Below are positions 9,880 through 19,369 of a stretch of DNA of 64,000 bases, in pieces. Location: NCBI GenBank assembly GCA_902792905.1, contig CADBBH010000003.1:62001-126000 (forward strand), written 5' to 3'. Source of the stretch: Oscillospiraceae bacterium (lineage in GTDB: Bacteria > Bacillota > Clostridia > Oscillospirales > Acutalibacteraceae). Numbering within the stretch: the stretch's first letter is position 1; every line of letters starts with the position of its first letter. A program made the translations under genes and the position numbers. The notes below the pieces were generated by a model that saw only the letters and a list, made by a program, of their open reading frames with translations, ran no database searches and was not told where the DNA came from.

Positions 9880-10215
9880 ATGAGAAAGCATAAAAAAAGA
9901 TGCAGGGCATTTGACCTCAGAGACCCGGTACTGCAATACCGCCATCTGAAAAACCTCGTGCCCGTCGAAAGATACGGCAGCTTCTGCGGCGAAAACATGC
10001 TTTTCACCTGGGATGACGGCTACCGCATACTCTCCCGCTGCCCGGAGTGCGACGCGCTTGTGCTCATTCAGCATTCCGAATATCACGGGGCCAACGACAG
10101 TTACTATTCGGATTATTTCGCGGTTGATTCGGTTGAAGAGGCTCATATGCTCAATAAAAAATACAACGGCTGGGATATTGAAACAAAATACAAAGGCGAA
10201 CGCATTTACCTTTAA
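9880..10215 (+). CDS. Hypothetical protein with Cys-pair motif
   Basis: I do not recognise a named family. The 111-residue protein has a basic N-terminus (MRKHKKRCR), a middle segment with SFCGENMLFTWDDGYR and a CPEC motif (SRCPECDALVLIQHSEYHG), and a tyrosine-rich stretch. One CPEC pair plus two other cysteines could bind metal, but there is no complete zinc ribbon. Start: ATG at 9880, because AAAGGGGGA sits about 6-7 bases before it; the ATG at 9874 abuts that site and a GTG at 9850 lacks one. The XRE-HD gene begins 16 bases after the stop with its own GGAGG, so the two are probably cotranscribed. Confidence 0.7.
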   Translation: MRKHKKRCRAFDLRDPVLQYRHLKNLVPVERYGSFCGENMLFTWDDGYRILSRCPECDALVLIQHSEYHGANDSYYSDYFAVDSVEEAHMLNKKYNGWDIETKYKGERIYL

Positions 10216-10231
10216 AATACGGAGGGTTATT

Positions 10232-11080
10232 ATGGATATGCAGTCAACCGGCAGAAAAATAAGCGAACAGCGCAAAAAACTCGGGCTCACACAGGAACAG
10301 CTCGCGGAAAAAGTCGGCGTTTCCGCGCAGGCGGTCAGCAAGTGGGAAAACGGCCACAACCTGCCCGACATTGAAAACCTCATCGCAATAGCGGATATTC
10401 TCAAACTTCCGCACTCAATGCTGATAACAGATGAAAAAAGCGGCTATCCTCTCGATTTCAGACAACGGCTTTTCAATGAGAACAATATGTTTACAAGAGT
10501 CAAAACCATCGCCCAGATGGAAAATCTCGGCAACACTCTCACCGCGCTCGGCTATATGCGCGAAAAACACAGCGGTCAATACAGAAAGGGCTACGCCTAT
10601 GCCACCGAAAAGGTCGAATACATAAACCATCCGCTTATGATGGCTTGCCACGCCCACGCAATGGGAATAAAAGACGACGCCGTGCTTGCGGCGATTCTGC
10701 TTCACGATGTTGTCGAAGACACATCTGCCGATGTCGGCGACCTGCCCGTCAGCGACGAAATAAAAGAGATTGTCTCCCTTCTCACTTTCAGACAGCTTCC
10801 CGGCAAAACAAAAGCGGAAAGTAAAGAAATATATTACTCGAAAATAATCGAAAATAAAAAAGCCTGCATGGTCAAAGTAATTGACCGATGCAGCAACGTT
10901 TCCACAATGGCGGGCTGCTTCAAACGCGAAAAAATCGTCGATTACATAAACGAAACGGAGAAGTATATTATTCCGCTTCTCACAACTCTCAAAAACAGAT
11001 ATCCCGAATACGGCGACCCGGCATTCCTCGTCAAATACCACATTATCAGTCTCCTCGAAAGCATCAAAGCCCTGCTGTAA
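10232..11080 (+). CDS. XRE-type DNA-binding domain fused to SpoT/MESH1-like HD hydrolase domain
   Basis: Two-domain protein of 282 residues. Residues about 5-62 form a classic XRE helix-turn-helix (SEQRKKLGLTQEQLAEKVGV, then VSAQAVSKWENG). Residues about 115-280 match the RelA/SpoT HD hydrolase fold: H133 (NHPLMMA), the pair H158-D159 (LLHDVVEDT), E162-D163, and D218 in KVIDRCSNVSTM, which is the spacing known for (p)ppGpp hydrolases such as SpoT and MESH1. No synthetase domain is present. Inferred role: a DNA-binding regulator that hydrolyses or senses an alarmone-like nucleotide. The start is ATG 10232 behind GGAGGG; the longer open frame from 10013 overlaps the upstream gene and is rejected. 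Confidence 0.85.
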   Translation: MDMQSTGRKISEQRKKLGLTQEQLAEKVGVSAQAVSKWENGHNLPDIENLIAIADILKLPHSMLITDEKSGYPLDFRQRLFNENNMFTRVKTIAQMENLGNTLTALGYMREKHSGQYRKGYAYATEKVEYINHPLMMACHAHAMGIKDDAVLAAILLHDVVEDTSADVGDLPVSDEIKEIVSLLTFRQLPGKTKAESKEIYYSKIIENKKACMVKVIDRCSNVSTMAGCFKREKIVDYINETEKYIIPLLTTLKNRYPEYGDPAFLVKYHIISLLESIKALL

Positions 11081-11344
11081 CAACCTCAAAAGCCCTTTTT
11101 TGCTCTTTCATCCCGAAAATATTTTTAGTTTTTTCCGGATTTGTATCCTTTTTGTCACCCTTTGTGTGATATTATGATTCTGCAAAAAGGAAAAAATCTC
11201 TTTTTGAAAGCGGAATTCAAAAGAATTCTGCGGTAAATTCAATAATATAATCCCGTTATCCGGCGTTTCAGTATCGTGAACCGTGGAGTTGTATCTGTTA
11301 ATATTGCGGCTGTTTTTGCACTCGGATGCGGGAATATATAATTG
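11081..11344. other. Intergenic region without recognised gene
   Basis: About 260 AT-rich bases between the XRE-HD gene and a strong terminator. It holds a GAATTC-AAAA-GAATTC hairpin (11213-11228) and a TATAAT at 11246-11251 without a convincing -35. No open frame with a ribosome site was found. An untranslated RNA ending at the following terminator is possible but unsupported. Confidence 0.5.
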
Positions 11345-11386
11345 CCGGACCCACAGGAAAATCCTGCGGGTCCGGTGTTTCTTTTT
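11345..11386 (+). terminator. Strong intrinsic terminator between convergent genes
   Basis: CCGGACCC-A-CAGG, AAAAT loop, CCTG-C-GGGTCCGG forms a 12-bp stem with one internal mismatch, followed on the + strand by TGTTTCTTTTTATT. The minus-strand side lacks a U-run, so it acts mainly on + transcripts, although it also lies at the end of the GH5 gene. Confidence 0.8.
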
Positions 11387-11387
11387 A

Positions 11388-12860
11388 TTATTTGTATTCT
11401 ATTCTGATTTCGTTTCTGCCCGGAGCCGTTTTCAGCTTGAGCGTTCTGCCGTCGATTTCATATTCGCCCGACGCGGTAATATTCTTCGGCTCTTTGTGAA
11501 GATAAATCTCGGTCGGCTCATCGAATTCCCTGTCCTGATTATACGCGAGAGTGAAAATCTCATTCTCTCTGTCGAATGAGTAACTCTCTATATCGCCCGT
11601 GACGGCTACAGGCGAGGTCCGCACGAGGTCGCGCATAATCGGGTTTTCAAGCAGTCCGTCATAATAGCACCAGTAGGTCTGTCCCCAGTGATATGAATCA
11701 AATTTGTCGAGCAGGTATTCGATATGGTCGAGCCACTCTGTGCCCTCGCTCTGGCCGCCCCATTCGCCGACAAGAAGCGGCACTCCTATACGCTCCTGCG
11801 AGCGGCGGTGCTCATCGAATATTCCGCCTACTCTGGTATTGCTCGCGTATTTGTATTCGGGCGTATCGACCATCAGGTCATAGGCGTGCGGAGCGAAGCA
11901 GAGCTGTTCCTCCCTCTTGCCGTTGACCGTTACCGCAGGGGTCGAATAGGGGATGCCGAGATTGGAATAATAGCTGTTTTCCATCATGATTATTCCGTTG
12001 CCGGTAACCTCTCTGATTGCCGAGGCGGTGCGGTTGACAAATTCCGAATAATAACCCGTATCAAATTTATAAATAAGCTTGTCCGCATTCGAAGTCACTC
12101 TGCGAAGAAGCGAATAATCCGTGAACGGCTCGAGGCATCTGATTACATTGCCGGAGAAGAGCTGCTTTGCGAGAAACGTGATTTTGCAGCGCTTATCAAA
12201 GAGAACGGTCTTTGCTATTCCGCCGATAAGCTTGCGGAAAACCTTTCCACCGTCGGTGCCGGGGAAGGGCTCGTTGAGCATATCGAAACCGAAAAGGGCG
12301 GGATGGTCCATGAATTCCTCGGCCACGTGCTTCCACATATTGCAGAAATAGGTCTGAAGCGGAATACCGTTATATTCCCTGTTCTGCCAGAAGGAGTCGA
12401 AAGCTCTGTGTACCGCCTTGCCCCAGAAATATCCCTCCGCCCAGACGAATCTCGTCGGGTGCTGCTTCGCGCCGTCGGTCAGGCACGCCCAGTCGGGAGC
12501 GCCGTCGCCCGCGCATTCCTTCGCGCCGGAATATAAATCCTGATGCATATCAAGATAGAAATACATCCCGTATTTCGCGAGGCGGTCGGCAACCGTATGT
12601 ATTTTCGCGAGGTATTCCTCATTGTATTTTCCGGGCTCGGGCTCAACCGCGTCCCAGGTAAGGCCGAGACGCACTATATTGAAGCCGCCCTCTGCGAGAG
12701 TCTTTATGACTTCCTCGCTGAAGTATTCATCGGGTTTGTAGAGGCGCTCGTCGTTGCCCTCTTCGTAACAGCCCTTGTCGCAGAGATTAATGCCGTTGAA
12801 TATTCTCTCTCTGCCGGCAGAGTCAACGAATCTGAGCCCCGAAACGGAAATCTTTTTCAT
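11388..12860 (-). CDS. Glycoside hydrolase family 5, endoglycoceramidase-like
   Basis: A (beta/alpha)8 glycosidase of 490 residues. GH5 landmarks are FNIVRLGLTWDAVEPEPG, FYLDMHQDLYS, GDGAPDWA, the acid/base glutamate in FDMLNEPFPG, and the nucleophile glutamate in LLVGEWGG. The DMHQD and GDGAPDWA motifs resemble the endoglycosylceramidase branch of GH5 more than cellulases. A C-terminal beta-sandwich-like segment follows (EIYLHKEPKN, GRTLKLKTAPG). There is no signal peptide, so it is probably intracellular and acts on imported glycosides. It follows the GH127 gene after four bases and ends the gltX-led minus-strand run. The true substrate cannot be read from the sequence. Confidence 0.85.
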   Translation of the reverse strand: MKKISVSGLRFVDSAGRERIFNGINLCDKGCYEEGNDERLYKPDEYFSEEVIKTLAEGGFNIVRLGLTWDAVEPEPGKYNEEYLAKIHTVADRLAKYGMYFYLDMHQDLYSGAKECAGDGAPDWACLTDGAKQHPTRFVWAEGYFWGKAVHRAFDSFWQNREYNGIPLQTYFCNMWKHVAEEFMDHPALFGFDMLNEPFPGTDGGKVFRKLIGGIAKTVLFDKRCKITFLAKQLFSGNVIRCLEPFTDYSLLRRVTSNADKLIYKFDTGYYSEFVNRTASAIREVTGNGIIMMENSYYSNLGIPYSTPAVTVNGKREEQLCFAPHAYDLMVDTPEYKYASNTRVGGIFDEHRRSQERIGVPLLVGEWGGQSEGTEWLDHIEYLLDKFDSYHWGQTYWCYYDGLLENPIMRDLVRTSPVAVTGDIESYSFDRENEIFTLAYNQDREFDEPTEIYLHKEPKNITASGEYEIDGRTLKLKTAPGRNEIRIEYK

Positions 12861-12864
12861 TTCA

Positions 12865-14709
12865 TTATCCCTTTCTCAGCCATACCGCCATATCGCTCTC
12901 GCCGTGATTGGCGTAGGCGAAATAGGGCAGCATTCTGATTTTTCTGTTTACTCTCTCAGACTTTGCGCATTCATAATAGAGTTCATCCGAGGGCGCATCC
13001 TCAAAGGCATCCGCCTCGGCGGCATAAACACCGGCCTCCTCATCGAAGGTCAGACCGACGGTGCCGTTAACATCAAGCGAAATATCGCTCAGGCGAACCC
13101 CGTCATTGAGTACGCTTTCGGAGCAATAGACAAGCGGGCCTCTGCAAAGGCATACTTTACCCGCGTCATAGCCGATTTTCGGATTTGCGCAGACAAAACG
13201 CGGCTTCATTTCAAACCAGAAATCGAGAGTTTCCTCATTCGATTTAATATCTATATAAGCATAGCCCTTCTCAACGGGCGCATTCAGCTTTTCACCGCCG
13301 AGCGAAACGAATTCGCACCAGCCGGGTATTCTCACGGCAAGGCGTTTGCCCGCCATATTCCGCACGGTAATTCTTACTCCGCCTTCATTCGGATACGCAG
13401 TCTGCTGCTTTATATATATGCCGTCATATTCGGTTTCACTCTCTGCGAAATGGTGAACATAGACGGTGCTATCATCATAAGAATATAGAAAATCCGCAAT
13501 CGAGGCAACAAATCTCGCGATATTCGGCGGACAGCAGGAGCAGTCGAAAACCTCCACGCGCTGAGTAATCGGCGCATAGGTCTTATCGAAATAATAGTGT
13601 TCTTTATTCCTGCGTCGGTCCTCAAGATTGATTTCAAGCGGATTTATATAGAAAAATGAGCGGCCGTCAAGAGAAACGCCGGCAAGCGAGCCGTTGTAAA
13701 TCGCGATTTCCGCGACGTCGGCATATTTTGAATCGGGGATAATTCCGCTCATTCTGCGGGTAAAGAGAGCCAGCGCTATCGCCGCGCAGGTCTCCGCATA
13801 CGCGAGATCGTTTGAGAGCACATAATCTTCGGTAAATCTCTCGCCGCTTGAAGTCGCTCCTATTCCGCCGGTAATATACATCTGGCGGTTTCTCACATTT
13901 TCAAACACTCTCTCGCAGGTATCGAGAAGCTCTTTATCGCCGGTTTTTTCAGCGAGATCCGCCATACCGCTGTAGAGATACATTGCCCTGACAGCGTGAC
14001 CCTCGGCAAATGTGAACTCCCTCACGGGGATATCGGACTGATAGTATTCGGGCTCTGCCCAGCTCGGGATATTCTTGTCTTTTTCACTCGTTCCGCGCGT
14101 ATCGATGAAATATTTGCAGAGTTTCAGATATCTCTCCTCGCCCGTGCATTCCCAGAGCTTAATCAACGCGAGCTCTATTTCCTCATGGCCTGGGGTGTCG
14201 AATTCGGCAGAATGCTCTAAGGCAAAAACCCTCTCGATAAGGTCGATGTATCTGCACATTATCTTGAGGAATTTATCCTTTCCCGTCGCTTTATAATAAG
14301 CGACTGCCGCCTCGGTAAGATGTCCCGCGCAGTAGAGTTCATGATAATCCCTTATCGTGAAGCGTTTTCCCGGCTCGACAACCGTGAAATATATATTGAA
14401 ATAGCCGTCTTCCTGCTGATTCTTTTCAATCAGCTCAACCGTGTCATCGATGATTCTTTCAAGTTCTTTGTCGGGATGAAGAGCAAGCGAATAAGCCGCC
14501 GCTTCAATCCATTTGGCAATATCGCTGTCCCAGAAGAAGTGGGGCTTCGGAAGGTCGCTCCCTTCCTTCCAGTTGAACCTGAACGCCTCAAATCTGCCGG
14601 TGTCGGTAAATCTGTCATATACGGTAGGAATAGTCGCGGTGCGGTTGATTTCAAGGCGTCTGCCCCAGAAACCGCCGAGTTTAACCGCGCTGAAAGGAAT
14701 CGTTTTCAT
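12865..14709 (-). CDS. GH127-type beta-L-arabinofuranosidase (DUF1680 family)
   Basis: Retaining glycosidase family known for removing beta-L-arabinofuranose from plant glycoproteins and pectin. The 614 residues form the (alpha/alpha)6 barrel plus C-terminal beta domains. Family features: FFWDSDIAKWIEAAAYSLA, EDGYFNIYF, ELYCAGHLTEAAVAY, ITGGIGATSSGERF, YAETCAA, and the zinc-cysteine motif FDCSCCPPN at residues 388-396, which contains the predicted cysteine nucleophile and metal ligands. No signal peptide is seen, so action in the cytoplasm on imported oligosaccharides is likely. The ATG is preceded by AGAGGTG. It sits 25 bases after the membrane-protein gene and 4 before GH5. Confidence 0.9.
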   Translation of the reverse strand: MKTIPFSAVKLGGFWGRRLEINRTATIPTVYDRFTDTGRFEAFRFNWKEGSDLPKPHFFWDSDIAKWIEAAAYSLALHPDKELERIIDDTVELIEKNQQEDGYFNIYFTVVEPGKRFTIRDYHELYCAGHLTEAAVAYYKATGKDKFLKIMCRYIDLIERVFALEHSAEFDTPGHEEIELALIKLWECTGEERYLKLCKYFIDTRGTSEKDKNIPSWAEPEYYQSDIPVREFTFAEGHAVRAMYLYSGMADLAEKTGDKELLDTCERVFENVRNRQMYITGGIGATSSGERFTEDYVLSNDLAYAETCAAIALALFTRRMSGIIPDSKYADVAEIAIYNGSLAGVSLDGRSFFYINPLEINLEDRRRNKEHYYFDKTYAPITQRVEVFDCSCCPPNIARFVASIADFLYSYDDSTVYVHHFAESETEYDGIYIKQQTAYPNEGGVRITVRNMAGKRLAVRIPGWCEFVSLGGEKLNAPVEKGYAYIDIKSNEETLDFWFEMKPRFVCANPKIGYDAGKVCLCRGPLVYCSESVLNDGVRLSDISLDVNGTVGLTFDEEAGVYAAEADAFEDAPSDELYYECAKSERVNRKIRMLPYFAYANHGESDMAVWLRKG

Positions 14710-14734
14710 CGGCTCACCTCTGAATTACTGTTCT

Positions 14735-15484
14735 TTATGCCTCTGCTTTTTCCGCTCTGGCCGCTTTCTTTTCGGCCTTTTTCTTTGCCTTTGCCTCTTT
14801 TTCGGCCTGAGCCGCCTCTTTTGCTTTCGGGTCGCCGAGGTCAACAAGATAGTTTATCCCCGCCCAGAGAATAACTCCGATGAAGAGGAAGAGAAAGGCA
14901 TTCTGCAGACCGCAGAGCGAGAAAACGAATTTTATCGCGCTGCCGGCGAGCGAGCCCAGCAGGGTCGTGAATACACCCGTGCCGAGTAGCCTGTCAATCA
15001 GGTAGCCGGAAAGGTCAACCTTGCCGGTATAAATATCCGTTGCCGCCGAGCGGAAAGCCACCATCATTACTATATCGGCGATTACTCCGGCGGCGCCCGC
15101 TATAAACGGTGCGAGCCTGTTCTTGGAGCAAATTGAGAATATGAGCAGGAATAACGCCACCGCTATCATAAATACGAAGCATACGGCCACCGTGATAATA
15201 CGGGAATTGAGCACATGCAGTTCGGGAGGCCAGTAAATCGGACCTTTCGATTCAAAAACCGGTGACAGATCATCCTTGCCCCTGACGATGTCAATCGCTC
15301 TCTTGACCGATATATCCTCATAGACCGCCGCACCCTCGGCTGCATCCTTGCTCAGAGTCTTGAACAGCTCCGCGAGCTCGTCGGTGGTTTCCATTTTGAC
15401 TTCCACGAAATTTACAAAATACGCGGAGAAGAGTATCAGCACCGCGAGAATAACAGTACCGATACGAAAACCGAGTTTTTTCAT
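14735..15484 (-). CDS. Hypothetical multi-pass membrane protein with Lys/Ala-rich tail
   Basis: No family recognised. The 249-residue protein starts with a hydrophobic helix (GTVILAVLILFSAYFVNF), has an outer segment of about 75 residues, then three or four further membrane helices (ITVAVCFVFMIAVALFLLI, FIAGAAGVIADIVMMV, NAFLFLFIGVILWAG), and ends in a charged cytoplasmic tail of about 30 residues repeating AKEAAQAEKEAKAKKKAEK-type units. GAAGGGG lies 7 bases before the ATG. It lies 21 bases after glnS and 25 before GH127, so it is probably cotranscribed with both. A role in lipid or wall biology, or as a scaffold, would be a guess. Confidence 0.8.
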   Translation of the reverse strand: MKKLGFRIGTVILAVLILFSAYFVNFVEVKMETTDELAELFKTLSKDAAEGAAVYEDISVKRAIDIVRGKDDLSPVFESKGPIYWPPELHVLNSRIITVAVCFVFMIAVALFLLIFSICSKNRLAPFIAGAAGVIADIVMMVAFRSAATDIYTGKVDLSGYLIDRLLGTGVFTTLLGSLAGSAIKFVFSLCGLQNAFLFLFIGVILWAGINYLVDLGDPKAKEAAQAEKEAKAKKKAEKKAARAEKAEA

Positions 15485-15505
15485 ATATAAACCCCTTCTT
15501 TCCGT

Positions 15506-17155
15506 TTATTTCCAGGAGGACTTGAGATCAACCGTCCTGTTGAAAACAAGCTTTTCAGGTGTGGAATTCTTATCGACGCAGAAGTATCCCTGCCTCATGA
15601 ACTGGAAGGTATCGCCCGGCTTTGCCGAGGCGAGGCTGCCTTCAAGCAGACAGTTGTCGAGAATCTTCAGCGAATCGGGATTGAGATTATCGAGGAAATT
15701 CTCGCTGTCACCGGGATTTTCAGTCTTGAACAGGCGGTCATAGAGGCGAACTTCGCATTTCACGCAGTCCGCGGCGCTGACCCAGTGGAGAGTACCCTTG
15801 ACCTTCCTGCCGTCCGCCGAATCTCCGCCCTTCGTGGCGGGGTCATAGGTGCAGTGAAGGCAGGTGACTTCTCCGTTTTCATCGGTGTCATAGGAATTGC
15901 AGGTCACATAGTATGCGCCTTTGAGGCGGACCTCATTGCCGGGATAGAGGCGGAAATACTTCTTGACGGGCTCCGCCATAAAATCCTCGCGCTCAACATA
16001 GATTTCTCTTGAGAATTTAACAATTCTCTTGCCGAGCTCCGGCTTGTCGGGGTTATTCTCAACCTCGATTTCCTCTGCCTCTCCCTCGGGATAATTGTCA
16101 ATTACGACCTTGAGGGGATTGAGGACTGCCATCGCTCTCGGGGCGTTCGCGTTGAGATTATCTCTCACGCAGGCTTCAAGCAGGCCGTAATCGACGACGC
16201 TGTATGCCTTTGAAACGCCGACTCTGTTTATGAAATCCCTGACCGCGGCGGCGGGGTAGCCCCTTCTTCTCATACCGCAGAGGGTAACCATTCTCGGGTC
16301 GTCCCAGCCGTCAACGACTCCGCTCTGCACCATATCGAGGCATTTTCTCTTGCTCGTAACGCAGTAGTTTATGTTGAGGCGGGCAAATTCTATCTGTCTG
16401 GGCGGCTCCTCAAAGCCGATTTCGTTGATAAACCAGTCATAGAGCGGCCTGTGGTTCTCGAATTCGAGCGAGCAGAGCGAATAGGTGACTCCCTCTCTCG
16501 CATCGGAGAGCGGATGCGCGAAATCATACATCGGATAAACGCACCATTTATCGCCGGTCTGATGATGGGTAACGTGCGCGATTCTGTAAATTACGGGGTC
16601 GCGCATATTTATATTGGGCGAAGACATATCGATTTTTGCCCTGAGGGTTTTTTCGCCGTCTTTGAACTCGCCCTTCGTCATTCTTTCAAATAAATCGAGG
16701 TTTTCTTCAACAGAGCGCTCTCTGTAGGGGCTGTTTTTACCCGGCTCGGTCAGAGTGCCTCTGTATTCTCTTATTTCATCGGCGGTCAGATCGCAGACAT
16801 ATGCCTTGCCCGCCTTGATAAGCTTGATTGCGCAGTCATAGATGAAATCAAAATAGCTTGACGCATAGAGGCATTTATTCCACTTGTAGCCGAGCCACTC
16901 GATATCCTCCTTGATGGCGTCAACATATTCGACATCCTCTTTTGAGGGGTTGGTGTCGTCAAGGCGCAGATTGCATTCGCCGCCGTATTTCTCGGCGGTT
17001 GAGAAATCAATGCAGATGGCCTTCGCGTGGCCGATATGAAGGTATCCGTTCGGCTCGGGCGGAAATCTCGTCTGAACTCTTGAATTCACGCCCGCGGCGA
17101 GGTCCTCATCTATAAAATCATGAATGAAATTTGAGCTTGTGTTTAATTCTTCCAT
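15506..17155 (-). CDS. glnS: Glutaminyl-tRNA synthetase
   Basis: Class I aminoacyl-tRNA synthetase charging tRNA-Gln. The class I HIGH motif lies in [16 protein letters not shown] (H40-H43), and the KMSKS-equivalent is in [10 protein letters not shown]. The PPEPNG form and the C-terminal anticodon-binding beta-barrels ([11 protein letters not shown] near the end) separate GlnRS from GluRS. I place the start at 17155 (MEELNTSS) because AAAGGA lies about 10 bases upstream; an ATG at 17164 would be almost on that site. It follows gltX after five bases. Many Firmicutes lack this enzyme and use GatCAB transamidation, so the gene may be an old acquisition. Confidence 0.95.
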   Translation of the reverse strand: MEELNTSSNFIHDFIDEDLAAGVNSRVQTRFPPEPNGYLHIGHAKAICIDFSTAEKYGGECNLRLDDTNPSKEDVEYVDAIKEDIEWLGYKWNKCLYASSYFDFIYDCAIKLIKAGKAYVCDLTADEIREYRGTLTEPGKNSPYRERSVEENLDLFERMTKGEFKDGEKTLRAKIDMSSPNINMRDPVIYRIAHVTHHQTGDKWCVYPMYDFAHPLSDAREGVTYSLCSLEFENHRPLYDWFINEIGFEEPPRQIEFARLNINYCVTSKRKCLDMVQSGVVDGWDDPRMVTLCGMRRRGYPAAAVRDFINRVGVSKAYSVVDYGLLEACVRDNLNANAPRAMAVLNPLKVVIDNYPEGEAEEIEVENNPDKPELGKRIVKFSREIYVEREDFMAEPVKKYFRLYPGNEVRLKGAYYVTCNSYDTDENGEVTCLHCTYDPATKGGDSADGRKVKGTLHWVSAADCVKCEVRLYDRLFKTENPGDSENFLDNLNPDSLKILDNCLLEGSLASAKPGDTFQFMRQGYFCVDKNSTPEKLVFNRTVDLKSSWK

Positions 17156-17160
17156 TGCAA

Positions 17161-18840
17161 TCATATCCTTTCGTAAGCTGCGGCGGCTTCCGCGAGGCGG
17201 CGCTGAATCTCCCCATCGCCGAGAATACCCATAATAGAATATAAATCCGGCGTATTTCTGCGCGAGGTCAGCGCAATTCTTATAACTGTTGAAACATCGC
17301 CGACATGACCCTTGAACGCGTCCGGATTCTGCTTGAATTCCTTGACATTCGGCGTGAAGCCGAGCGGAGCGCAGAGATCCTTTATCTTCCGGAACCAGGT
17401 GTCCTTGTCGTCATCGAGCGAATATACCTTTGAATACGCTTCGAGTATCGCCTTCGCGTCTGCGGGGGAAATATTCCCGGGCAGAGCGTAATCCGCCTGA
17501 TAGTATTCATTGAAGAAATATGAGATATAATCCTTTACCTCGCTCCATTTTGCAATATCCTTGCGCGGTTTCGGATTCTCTCTGTCTATATTGAGGATTG
17601 CTTTTGACCTTGCGGGGTCGGCAGTAAGAACGCCGTAAAACTCCCCGTCAAATTCCTTCGCCCATTCGCAGACTCTCTCATAAACCGTTTCCGCGTTCAT
17701 GACGGAAATCACGTTTTTGCTGACATCGTTGAGTTTTACTAGGTCAAAGAGGCAGCCGCTCGAGCTCATCTTCTTGAGGTTGAAGGGATAATCCATAGCG
17801 GGAACTCCGGGATTTGCCCTGCGCCAGTCCTCAAAACCCGAGCTGATAAGCGTCAGCAGGTATTCAATCAGACTCTCCTTCGGGAAACCCTCCACTACAA
17901 AATAGCTGACCGCCGCCTCGGGGTCCTTTCTCTTTGAGAGCTTGCGCTTGTCGCCCGTCTCATCATCGAATTTCATGACCTGCGGAGTGTGTGCGTATTT
18001 TGGAACCTTATAGCCGCACGCCTTGAAAAGCGCTATATGCTTGGGAACGGATGAAATCCATTCCTCGCCCCTGATAACGTGGGTGGTATGCATAAAATGA
18101 TCGTCGCAGACATGCGCGAAATGATAGGTCGGAACACCGTCCGATTTGAGAAGCACTTCGTCAATGATGTTCTCGGGCATCTCGATTTTGCCCCTAATCA
18201 TATCCTCAAATGTGATTCTCTTATCCTCGCTGCCGTCGGAGCGGAAGCGGAGTACCCAGGGCTTGCCGGCATCGAGATTCGCCTTGATTTCGTCAAGAGT
18301 AAGGTCGCGGCATTTCGCGTATTTGCCGAAGTATCCGGTAATCGCCGCGCCGTCCGCCTCCTGCTTTTCACGCAGGGTTGAAAGCTCGTCGGCGGTGCAG
18401 AAGCAGGGATAGGCGAGCCCTTTTTCCACAAGGGATTTCGCGATTGTCTGATAAATCTCAACCCTTTGACTCTGCGTATAGGGGCCGTAGCTTCCCTTCT
18501 CGGTGCCGAAACCGGTTACGCCCTCGTCAAACTCCACTCCGAAGGCCTTCATTCCGTTTGTTATCGCGGAAACGCCGTCGTCAATCTCGCGCTTTTTATC
18601 GGTATCTTCGATTCTCAGATATGCGAGCCCGCCCGAAACCTTTGCTGTCAGCACATCCACGAGCGCGCCGAAAAGGCCGCCGATATGCAGGTAGCCGGTC
18701 GGCGAAGGCGCAAACCTTGTCACCCTCGCGCCCTCGGCGAGACCGCGTTCGGGATATAATTCTTCATAGTATCCGGGAGTTTTGTCAATATGCGGGAAAA
18801 GCAGCTGCGCAAGCGCCGCATTGAAATCGGTATTATCCAA
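17161..18840 (-). CDS. gltX: Glutamyl-tRNA synthetase
   Basis: Charges tRNA-Glu with glutamate. The class I motif occurs as [14 protein letters not shown] (residues 42-55) and the KMSKS loop as KLSKRKD. At 559 residues it is somewhat longer than the usual 480-500, with about 40 residues ahead of the first motif. The start appears to be TTG at 18840: GGAG sits seven bases upstream, and there is no ATG before the catalytic motif. A TTTACA-17-TATAAT promoter lies 50-75 bases upstream. First gene of a minus-strand run with glnS, a membrane protein, GH127 and GH5. Confidence 0.94.
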   Translation of the reverse strand: MDNTDFNAALAQLLFPHIDKTPGYYEELYPERGLAEGARVTRFAPSPTGYLHIGGLFGALVDVLTAKVSGGLAYLRIEDTDKKREIDDGVSAITNGMKAFGVEFDEGVTGFGTEKGSYGPYTQSQRVEIYQTIAKSLVEKGLAYPCFCTADELSTLREKQEADGAAITGYFGKYAKCRDLTLDEIKANLDAGKPWVLRFRSDGSEDKRITFEDMIRGKIEMPENIIDEVLLKSDGVPTYHFAHVCDDHFMHTTHVIRGEEWISSVPKHIALFKACGYKVPKYAHTPQVMKFDDETGDKRKLSKRKDPEAAVSYFVVEGFPKESLIEYLLTLISSGFEDWRRANPGVPAMDYPFNLKKMSSSGCLFDLVKLNDVSKNVISVMNAETVYERVCEWAKEFDGEFYGVLTADPARSKAILNIDRENPKPRKDIAKWSEVKDYISYFFNEYYQADYALPGNISPADAKAILEAYSKVYSLDDDKDTWFRKIKDLCAPLGFTPNVKEFKQNPDAFKGHVGDVSTVIRIALTSRRNTPDLYSIMGILGDGEIQRRLAEAAAAYERI

Positions 18841-18886
18841 AATGTTTCTCCTTTGCTGCGATTATAAAAATATTTATACAGAATAT

Positions 18887-18915
18887 ATTATATAAGAAAA
18901 AACTGCAGGTGTAAA
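18887..18915 (-). promoter_or_regulatory. Promoter of gltX-glnS operon
   Basis: Read on the minus strand: TTTACA (18910-18915), 17-base spacer, TATAAT (18887-18892), about 47 bases upstream of the gltX start. Confidence 0.7.
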
Positions 18916-19018
18916 GAGAAAAATTATGAATAAAACAGAAAGAAAAAATCAAAGCCCCCCTCCGTCCGGGGAGAGGGCATCGAATGGAATGTTTTATTGT
19001 ATATGCTCCTTTTATTGC

Positions 19019-19095
19019 GGTCCTTCGCTGCGCTCAGGATGACAGGCAAAATAATAAACATTGTCATTCTGAGGCGCCTGCGCCGAAGAATCGCA
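19019..19095. repeat. Interspersed repeat B, head-to-head pair
   Basis: Reverse copy GTCCTTCGC...CAGGATGACA (19019-19044) and forward copy TTGTCATTCTGAGGCGCC...GAAGAATCGCA (19060-19095) of one short palindromic element in opposite orientations. The same unit recurs at 19257-19282, 28827-28865 and 28886-28912. Frames read through it give the HPERSEGS-like artefact peptides familiar from many genomes. Confidence 0.8.
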
Positions 19096-19111
19096 GGTTT
19101 AATTTATATTA

Positions 19112-19155
19112 TTTATGCTCCGCATATCCTGTTTGCGGGCGGATGATATCCGGTC
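19112..19155. repeat. Interspersed repeat A, copy 1
   Basis: TTTATGCTCCGCATATCCT followed by GCGGGCGGATGATATCCG. Related copies are at 19492-19543 and 28757-28811, and the core GGGGCGGATATTATCCGCCC is inverted at 19370-19395. Confidence 0.75.
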
Positions 19156-19256
19156 TCGCCTGTCGGCTCGGTCGGCGCTTCTGCCTTCGGCAGAGGTCTC
19201 CACCGGAGACCCGCGCCCCTACGTTGGTGTGTTAATTACAATATGCCTTTTATTGC

Positions 19257-19282
19257 GATCCTTCGCTGCGCTCAGGATGACA
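19257..19282. repeat. Interspersed repeat B, reverse copy
   Basis: GATCCTTCGCTGCGCTCAGG followed by ATGACA, almost identical to 19019-19044 and preceded by the same TTTTATTGCG context, so the duplicated unit reaches slightly beyond the palindrome. Confidence 0.75.
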
Positions 19283-19369
19283 GGAAGTGTTTTTATATTT
19301 TCGCGCACATACAGTTGTGTTGTGTTTGCCCGGTTTACTCAGAAAGCAGTGCTTTGAATATACTGAGAC

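Noticed and set aside
11081-11386. 6S-like or other ncRNA before the terminator
   Set aside because: A TATAAT is present but no matching -35 and no long closing helix could be found; evidence too weak.
11724-12536. 270-residue + strand frame opposite the GH5 gene
   Set aside because: Antisense shadow; the minus-strand GH5 protein has clear catalytic motifs.
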